Source: JBOGUF01 sp050696075 (lineage in GTDB: Bacteria; Chloroflexota; Chloroflexia; Thermomicrobiales; UBA6265). Taken from it: a DNA stretch of 10,589 bases. The stretch's first letter is position 1. Each line of letters starts with the position of its first letter. The notes under the pieces are model-generated. The model worked only from the letters and a program-made list of their open reading frames with translations. It had not been told where the DNA came from and did no database searches. Positions 6,007-10,589 of the stretch are shown piece after piece. The stretch is taken from the NCBI GenBank assembly GCA_050696075.1, contig JBOGUF010000106.1:1-10589 (forward strand), in the 5' to 3' direction. The translations under genes and the position numbers were made by a program.

Positions 6007-8400
6007 TCAATCGTCGATGTGGGTGATCCGTGAGTCGTCGGCCGAGACGAAATGGCTGTCTTCTTGCGCGTATGCAATCGCCTCATCGAGCGACATCGTG
6101 CGACCGCTTTGCCATGTCTCCCCAAAGGTCTCGTCGCCCAACTGTGCCCGGGCGTCGAGGATGAGTCGCGCGTTGAAGTCGCGGTCGATGCGCCGCCCCG
6201 GCGCTCCAATCTGGATTCTCAACGCCTCGGCTGCACCGAATAGCCGGACGACGCGCTGCTGCTGGTTGCGACCGGCGGCGATGCGGGCGAGGTTCTCAAA
6301 GCAGCGCGCCAGACCGTCCTTGTTGCCGAGCATCCGCCACAGATCAAGCGCTTCTTCTTGCAGCGTAGCCGCGCGACTGTAGTCTCCCTGCGCGTGCGCG
6401 ACGAGCGCCAGGTTATTGAGCGAGAACGCGGCGCTGTGCTGATTTCCCAGCGCTCGCGCCAAGGCGAGCGCCTCATCCAGCATGGTCCCTGCGTGCTCGT
6501 AGTCGCCCTGGTCATATGCAAGGAGTCCGAGGTTCTCGAGCTGGTTGCCGACGCGATTCTGGTCGCCAATCGCCCGGTAGAGCGCCAACGACTCTTCGGC
6601 CAGCGCCGTCGCCCGCTCGTACTCCCCCTGAGCTTGGGCCACCAACCCGAGGTTGCAGAGTGCGGCGGCGACACCGGCGGTGTCATCCAGCGAGCGATAA
6701 AGCTCCAGGGCTTGCGTCAGCGTAGTCGCCCGCTCATAGTCGCCCTGCCGATACGCGATCACTCCCACGGCAAGGAGTGCTTTTGCCCTAACAGCCGGCG
6801 GTAGGGTGTCGTTCAACGCAAGCGCGTGTTCCAGCCAGCGCCGTCCCTCGTCGGAGTGCCCGCGCAGGTTCCAGAAGCGGCGGAGTGCCCCGCCCAGGCG
6901 CGCGGCCAACTCGCCGTCGTGGAGTGCGATTGCCCATCGTAGCGACGCCCTCAGATTGTCGTGTTCGATCTCCAGCCTGCTGAACCACGCCGCCTGATCC
7001 GGACCCATGAGCTCCGGCTCACCGCGCTCGGCGAGATTTAGGCACCAGGCGGCGTGTCGTTGCCCTGTTGCCGTCTCTTCGTTGGCCAATATCAGGCGCT
7101 CGAACCCATACTCGCGAATCGTCTCCAGCATGCCAAACCGAGGCTCATCCTCGTCGACGGTCAGCGGCTGAACCAGATTCTTCTCGACCAGGACGCCGAG
7201 CGCGTTGAAGACGGCGGCGCCCACGTTCGATGTTCCGCCGGCGACCGCTTCGGCTGCATCGAACCTGAAGCCGCCGGCAAAGATGGCAAGTTGCCGAAAG
7301 ACCTGCTGTTCCGTCGGGCTAAGCAGGTCGTAGCTCCAGTCGATGGTGGAACGCATCGCCTGCTGGCGAATCGGCAAATCGCGCGCCCCGCCGGTCAGCA
7401 ACGGAAGCCGCTGTTCGAGGCGGGCAAGGAGCGCCGCCGGCGGCAGGATCTTCACGCGTGCCGCGGCGAGCTCGATCGCTAATGGCAGCCCGTCGACTCT
7501 GGCGACTATTTCCGCGACGGCGCGCGCATTCTCTGCCGTCAAATCGAATCCTCGGTGTGTCGTCTTCGCCCGTTCGACGAAGAGGCCGACTGCCGGGTTC
7601 TCGGCAATCTCTTCCATAGGGGGCAAGCAGTCGACGTCCGGCAGGGGCAATGGTGCGACGAAGCACTCGCGCTCTGCCCGAATGCGCAGCGGCTCACGGC
7701 TCGTTGCAAGTACCGTCAGCCTCGGGCAGACGGCGAGGACGTCCGCGATCGCGGGAGCGGACGCCGCGACCTGCTCGACGTTGTCCAGCACCAGCAGCAG
7801 ACACTTGTTCCCAATCGACCCGGCCAGGCGTTCCGCCAACGCCTGGTTTCCACTCGTTCTCATTCCTAGCGACTGGGCGATGGCGGGAAGGACCAGCGAC
7901 GCGTCTCGCAGGGGCGTCAGGTCGACGAAGCAGACGCCGTCCGGGAACGCGCCACCGGCCCGTGCCGCGACCTCGATTGCCAAGCGGGTCTTGCCGACAC
8001 CACCGGGTCCGGTCAGGGTAAGCAGGCGCAGGCTCGGTTCGATGAGGAGCGTAGCGACCGTGGCGATCTCATCTTCGCGCCCGACAAACGGCGTCGGTGG
8101 CAGCGGCAGAGATACCGGCGGCGGGATCGTCTCGTGCGGGGACGGTCGACCGCGCGCGCGAGCGGCAAAGGCGTCGCGGTCTCCTCCCGTCAACTGTAGT
8201 CCGTCGGCCAACAGTTCGACCGTATCCCGGCGCGGTCGCCGGATGAGGCCCCGTTCCAGATCGCTCACAAGGCGGGCGCTGACGCCAGCGTGCGCGGCGA
8301 GCCCTTCTTGCGTCAAATCCGCGGAGATGCGGAGACGTTTGAGGAGGTGGCCGAAAGCCGAGCGCGTCGGGCGTTCTCCGATCGATTCGCTGTCGATCAT
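6007..8400 (-). CDS. HTH / NB-ARC / TPR regulator, module B
   Basis: This 797-residue protein is a full-length paralogue of the module A regulator with the same domain order. The helix-turn-helix is at about 15-70, nearly identical to its partner in the recognition region (V-S-A-R-L-V-S-D-L-E-R-G). NB-ARC spans about 105-335, with Walker A G-P-G-G-V-G-K-T-R (131-139), Walker B-like L-L-V-L-D-N-V-E (202-209) and G-L-P-L-A-I-E-L-A-A-A-R (304-315). A winged-helix-like segment follows W-S-Y-D-L-L-S-P (355-362). Tetratricopeptide repeats at about 540-720 have Q-G-D/E-Y-x-x-A every 40 residues or so. One repeat (about 555-573) is a residue short. The start at 8400 has a GAGG 8 bases upstream, and its last bases match the sequence before the module A start. 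The C-terminal 20 residues or so (after A-Y-A-Q-E) are acidic and absent from the partner. Ligand unknown; control of the divergent cysteine-rich gene is inferred. Confidence 0.9.
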   Translation of the reverse strand: MIDSESIGERPTRSAFGHLLKRLRISADLTQEGLAAHAGVSARLVSDLERGLIRRPRRDTVELLADGLQLTGGDRDAFAARARGRPSPHETIPPPVSLPLPPTPFVGREDEIATVATLLIEPSLRLLTLTGPGGVGKTRLAIEVAARAGGAFPDGVCFVDLTPLRDASLVLPAIAQSLGMRTSGNQALAERLAGSIGNKCLLLVLDNVEQVAASAPAIADVLAVCPRLTVLATSREPLRIRAERECFVAPLPLPDVDCLPPMEEIAENPAVGLFVERAKTTHRGFDLTAENARAVAEIVARVDGLPLAIELAAARVKILPPAALLARLEQRLPLLTGGARDLPIRQQAMRSTIDWSYDLLSPTEQQVFRQLAIFAGGFRFDAAEAVAGGTSNVGAAVFNALGVLVEKNLVQPLTVDEDEPRFGMLETIREYGFERLILANEETATGQRHAAWCLNLAERGEPELMGPDQAAWFSRLEIEHDNLRASLRWAIALHDGELAARLGGALRRFWNLRGHSDEGRRWLEHALALNDTLPPAVRAKALLAVGVIAYRQGDYERATTLTQALELYRSLDDTAGVAAALCNLGLVAQAQGEYERATALAEESLALYRAIGDQNRVGNQLENLGLLAYDQGDYEHAGTMLDEALALARALGNQHSAAFSLNNLALVAHAQGDYSRAATLQEEALDLWRMLGNKDGLARCFENLARIAAGRNQQQRVVRLFGAAEALRIQIGAPGRRIDRDFNARLILDARAQLGDETFGETWQSGRTMSLDEAIAYAQEDSHFVSADDSRITHIDD

Positions 8401-8446
8401 GGCGCACGCCTCAAGCCGGGGTGATGGGCAGCGATTTCGTTGACAA

Positions 8447-8455
8447 ATCGTACCA
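8447..8455 (-). promoter_or_regulatory. Extended -10 promoter element, module B regulator
   Basis: The minus strand reads TGGTACGAT, identical to the element in module A, and lies 47 bases before the regulator's start codon. No -35 match is visible, consistent with an extended -10 type promoter or one that needs an activator. Confidence 0.55.
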
Positions 8456-8476
8456 CGGAGGCGGCGCCGCCTTCCG
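8456..8476. repeat. GC-rich inverted repeat beside the module B regulator promoter
   Basis: AGGCGGC and GCCGCCT meet with no gap to form a perfect 14-base palindrome at 8459..8472. CGGA and TCCG extend it on both sides with one unpaired base. It covers the region where a -35 box or an operator would lie. No counterpart exists at the same place in module A. Confidence 0.45.
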
Positions 8477-8511
8477 ATGGCGCCGTCGCGGCTCCGCGGC
8501 CCGCGGCCACG

Positions 8512-8556
8512 CGAAAGCTGTGACCGATTCTGTGGGTCTCCTTCGTGGTGCGATGG
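8512..8556. promoter_or_regulatory. Conserved block, candidate operator (copy B)
   Basis: This copy shares CGAAAGCTGTGAC exactly with 3467..3479 and most of the next 32 bases. The internal direct repeat is TGTGA at 8519 and TGTGG at 8531, again 12 bases apart. The distance to the regulator's -10 (about 60 bases) differs by only 3 bases from module A. Confidence 0.5.
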
Positions 8557-8708
8557 ATATCAGACTGGTGCCATGTGATCAGGCCGTGTCTATTCGGCAT
8601 GCGATGTGGAGCCGAAACGCGTCCGCTCGCCGCGCATGGTCTTGAGGACCAAAGCGTGATCACCAGTGCGCCGCCACCTTCAAGTCCGCCCCGCAACCAC
8701 TCAGCAAC

Positions 8709-8744
8709 GAGCGCTGGCTCAGCGTTCTCCTCTTCGTGAGGAGA
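8709..8744 (+). promoter_or_regulatory. Two overlapping leader hairpins before the module B cysteine-rich gene
   Basis: Stem one pairs 8709..8716 with 8720..8727 (8 pairs, one G-U, loop GCT). Stem two pairs TCTCCTC (8726..8732) with GAGGAGA (8738..8744), 7 perfect pairs with a 5-base loop. They share two bases, so they compete. The CCTC part of the second stem could instead pair with the Shine-Dalgarno GAGGA at 8748..8752. Regulation at the level of translation is possible but unproven. Confidence 0.4.
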
Positions 8745-8746
8745 TC

Positions 8747-8751
8747 GGAGG
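8747..8751 (+). promoter_or_regulatory. Ribosome binding site fixing the ATG start at 8757
   Basis: GGAGG lies 5 bases before the ATG at 8757. The resulting N-terminus aligns with the module A protein, which rules out the in-frame GTG at 8736. Confidence 0.85.
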
Positions 8752-8756
8752 ACGTC

Positions 8757-9992
8757 ATGGATGGAACGCGATTTGACGATCTAGCGCGCACCGTGGCCAC
8801 CTCGCGGCGCGGCGCGCTCAAGGCGCTCCTTGCCGGCCTCGTCGGTGGAGCCGGTGGGCTGCTGGGTCTGGGCGTGGCGGCGCAGGGTTGCGCGCCGGTG
8901 CGGCGGCGGTGCGGAACGGACGGCGAGTGCTGCTCGGGTCTTTGCGATCCGGCGAGTGGCCGCTGCGCCTGCGGTCCGGGCACGGAGCAGTGCGGCTTGG
9001 ACTGCATCATCATCGAGCAATATCAGAGCGACGAGGAGAACTGCGGCGGATGCCGCGTGCGCTGCCGGCGAGCGCCGGAGTGCCAACTACCGGCCTGTAT
9101 CGCGGGCGCCTGCGCCGGCGTCCTCGACCCGGATCAGGTGGGGCAGCCGTGCGGCCGCGGCGGCGAGGTGTGCGGGGCAGACGGAGCCTGCTCCTGCCCG
9201 GCGGAGCTGCCAACCGCCTGCCGGCGCGGCTGCGTCGACACCGCGACCGACCCGAACAACTGCGGCGCCTGCGACCACCGCTGCCCGCGCATGGCGCACG
9301 GGACGCCGGTATGCTCAGGAGGCGTCTGCGGGATCGCTTGCGACGGAGGTGCTCGCTTCTGCGGCGATCGGTGCTGCGCGGACCTCCGGGACTGCTGCGA
9401 CGGGGCGTGCTGCCCGCTGGGCGAGTGCTGCGGAATCGGCGGCGAATGCAGCGTCGAGGCGTGCCAGCCTCACTGCGCGATCGGCGGAATCGCCTACGTC
9501 GACGGCACGGCCAATCCCGACAATGCCTGCCAGGTCTGTAGCTCGGACCGCGACCCGTTCGCCTGGTCGCCCGCGCCCGACGACGCGCCGTGCGGCGACG
9601 ATCGGGTCTGCTGCAACGGCATCTGCTGCGGCCCCAATGAGTGTTGTGGCGCTGGTGGTGGCTGCGAAGAATGTGCCCCGGACTGCTTGATCGGTGGTGT
9701 TCCCTACAGCGCGGGCGTGTTCAACCCGAACAACCCATGCGAGGTCTGCGACCCAAGCCGCCCGTTGGAATGGTCGCCCGTAGCCGACAACTCGCCCTGC
9801 GGCGAGAGCGACGATCAGGTTTGCTGCGACGGCGTCTGCTGCATTCCAAACTGGTGTTGCACGATTGGGCAGTGTGACAACGAGTTCTGCGAAGACCCGT
9901 GCGTCCTGGAGCCGGACTCCTGCCCCTGCGAGATCGACGGCGTCGTCTACCCGTTTGGCACGGAGAATCCGCTCAACGAATGCCAGTTCTGA
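8757..9992 (+). CDS. Tat-exported cysteine-rich repeat protein, module B, up to in-frame TGA
   Basis: Read to the first stop this is 411 residues; read through it, 593. The twin-arginine signal is S-R-R-G-A-L-K (16-22), followed by a glycine/leucine-rich hydrophobic stretch to about 40 and a plausible A-x-A-type cleavage near 39-43. Directly after it, cysteines 45, 52, 58, 59, 63 and 70 give C-x6-C-x5-CC-x3-C-x6-C, the spacing of an inhibitor cystine knot. A segment with D-P-N-N-C-G-A-C-D-x-x-C-P follows at about 163-175. Repeat units like those of the module A protein start near residues 239, 309 and 390. The TGA at 9990..9992 falls at the second cysteine of the C-x-x-C in the third unit. 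Function is unknown; a secreted, disulfide-rich surface protein is likely. It diverges from the module B regulator. Confidence 0.75.
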   Translation: MDGTRFDDLARTVATSRRGALKALLAGLVGGAGGLLGLGVAAQGCAPVRRRCGTDGECCSGLCDPASGRCACGPGTEQCGLDCIIIEQYQSDEENCGGCRVRCRRAPECQLPACIAGACAGVLDPDQVGQPCGRGGEVCGADGACSCPAELPTACRRGCVDTATDPNNCGACDHRCPRMAHGTPVCSGGVCGIACDGGARFCGDRCCADLRDCCDGACCPLGECCGIGGECSVEACQPHCAIGGIAYVDGTANPDNACQVCSSDRDPFAWSPAPDDAPCGDDRVCCNGICCGPNECCGAGGGCEECAPDCLIGGVPYSAGVFNPNNPCEVCDPSRPLEWSPVADNSPCGESDDQVCCDGVCCIPNWCCTIGQCDNEFCEDPCVLEPDSCPCEIDGVVYPFGTENPLNECQF

Positions 9993-10538
9993 TCGTGGTA
10001 CGACAGCCAGTTTTCGTGGACGGACAAGGACGGCGGCGAGCCCTGCGGAATCAGCCGGACCCAGGTCTGCTGCGCTGGCGAGTGCTGCGCGCCCGACATG
10101 TGTTGCGTGGGGGAAGAGGTTTGCGCACCCGAAGGCTCACCGGAGTGCGTGGATGGATGCACGATCGACGGCGTGGTCCACCCCAACTTCGCGGTCAACC
10201 CGGCGAACCTCTGCCGACACTGCGACTCCAGCCTCAGCACCACGGAATGGTCACCCGCGCAAAACAGCACGAGGTGTGGCGAGAGTCTGAACCGCTTCTG
10301 CTGCCAGGGCGTCTGCTGCGAGCCGGGCGCGTGCTGCAATGCTGCCAACGTGTGCGAGCTCGGCGGGTCTAGCCTATGCGACGGCTGCTTGATCGAGGGC
10401 ATCTTCTATCCGGATCGCACGCGCAACCCGGCGAACTCGATCTGCCAGCTCTGCGCGACCAACTTCAGTTCCACGTCGTGGACGACCATTTGCAGATCTG
10501 ACTGCTGCGCGACGCTGCCCTGCGACCATTGCCCCTAG
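9993..10538 (+). pseudogene. In-frame continuation of the cysteine-rich protein after TGA
   Basis: The same reading frame stays open for 181 codons to a TAG at 10536..10538. It completes repeat unit 3 (W-T-D ... C-G ... Q-V-CC-x3-CC-x4-CC) and adds units 4 and 5, starting at 10155 and 10383. It ends S-T-S-W-T-x-x-C-x-S-D-x-CC-A, closely matching the last part of the module A protein (S-W-T-L-V-C-S-D-T-CC-A). There is no frameshift and no second stop. Translation by itself from the ATG at 10098 would lack an export signal and has no good ribosome binding site. It is therefore either a decayed 3' part after a nonsense change or part of a recoded full-length protein of 593 residues. Confidence 0.7.
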
Positions 10539-10589
10539 CGGTCGTCGCCGTGCGCGGTGAACGCTGACCAGAAGCATCGGGCTCGCGGG

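Larger units (their letters stand above)
8401..8756. other. Divergent intergenic region of module B (356 bases)
   Basis: No gene is supported here. It contains the regulator's leader and extended -10 (8447..8455), a GC-rich inverted repeat just upstream of it (8456..8476), the block shared with module A (8512..8556), an 8-base palindrome GTGATCAC at 8656..8663, and two leader hairpins just ahead of the cysteine-rich gene. I see no convincing plus-strand promoter. A perfect TTGACA at 8440 has no -10 at usable distance. Confidence 0.65.

Noticed and set aside
7343..8443. Plus-strand open frame (366 codons) opposite the module B regulator
   Set aside because: Serine/arginine-rich antisense shadow of a clearly real gene; similar shadows lie opposite the module A regulator.
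8440..8445. Perfect TTGACA on the plus strand as a -35 for the cysteine-rich gene
   Set aside because: There is no -10-like hexamer at 16-18 bases (the region is GGCGCC-like), and module A has no equivalent at the same place.
8874..8891. Lipoprotein signal at the first cysteine (A-Q-G-C) of the module B protein
   Set aside because: The -3 and -2 residues (A, Q) do not fit a normal lipobox; ordinary Tat cleavage is more likely.
9993..10040. Possible bacterial SECIS element after the TGA
   Set aside because: Only 4-5 base-pair stems form: TCGT/ACGA at once after the TGA, or ACGA/TCGT with a 10-base loop. They are mutually exclusive and weak, so I do not list a SECIS.

Overview
The window is GC-rich bacterial chromosome. 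Gene content suggests a member of the Chloroflexota, most likely Thermomicrobia or a Sphaerobacter-like relative. The clues are the yceD-rpmF pair, very large HTH/NB-ARC/TPR regulators, and secreted proteins that start with a short 'D-x-x-R-F-D-x-L' leader before a twin-arginine motif. This placement is inferred from family habits and not proven by any marker here.

Layout. At the left end, on the minus strand, is a housekeeping pair: a DUF177/YceD protein (293..829) and ribosomal protein bL32 (rpmF, 34..234). They are served by a near-consensus sigma-70 promoter (954..982) whose -35 box overlaps the stop codon of the next gene. The rest of the window is two copies of one two-gene module. Module A has a minus-strand HTH/NB-ARC/TPR regulator (979..3354) diverging from a plus-strand, Tat-exported, extremely cysteine-rich repeat protein (3675..5900). 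Module B repeats this arrangement: regulator at 6007..8400 (minus) and cysteine-rich protein from 8757 (plus). The modules meet tail to tail in a 106-base spacer that holds three consecutive hairpins. The divergent spacers (3355..3674 and 8401..8756) share an extended -10 element in front of each regulator and a conserved block of about 45 bases centred on CGAAAGCTGTGAC. This is a good candidate for an operator used by the paired, or by both, regulators.

The most notable observation is a single in-frame TGA at 9990..9992 in the module B cysteine-rich gene. It sits exactly where every other repeat unit in both proteins (12 of 12 by eye) has an invariant cysteine. The reading frame then continues for 181 more codons with the same cysteine repeats and the same C-terminal ending as the module A protein. 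It is either a fresh nonsense mutation or sequencing error, or recoding of TGA (selenocysteine or read-through). I see no convincing SECIS hairpin, so mutation or error is the default reading.

Working model (inference): each STAND-type regulator senses a signal through its NB-ARC/TPR part and controls itself and the divergent gene for a secreted, disulfide-stabilised surface protein. Duplication and internal repeat expansion (a 207-base unit in three tandem copies) diversify that protein.
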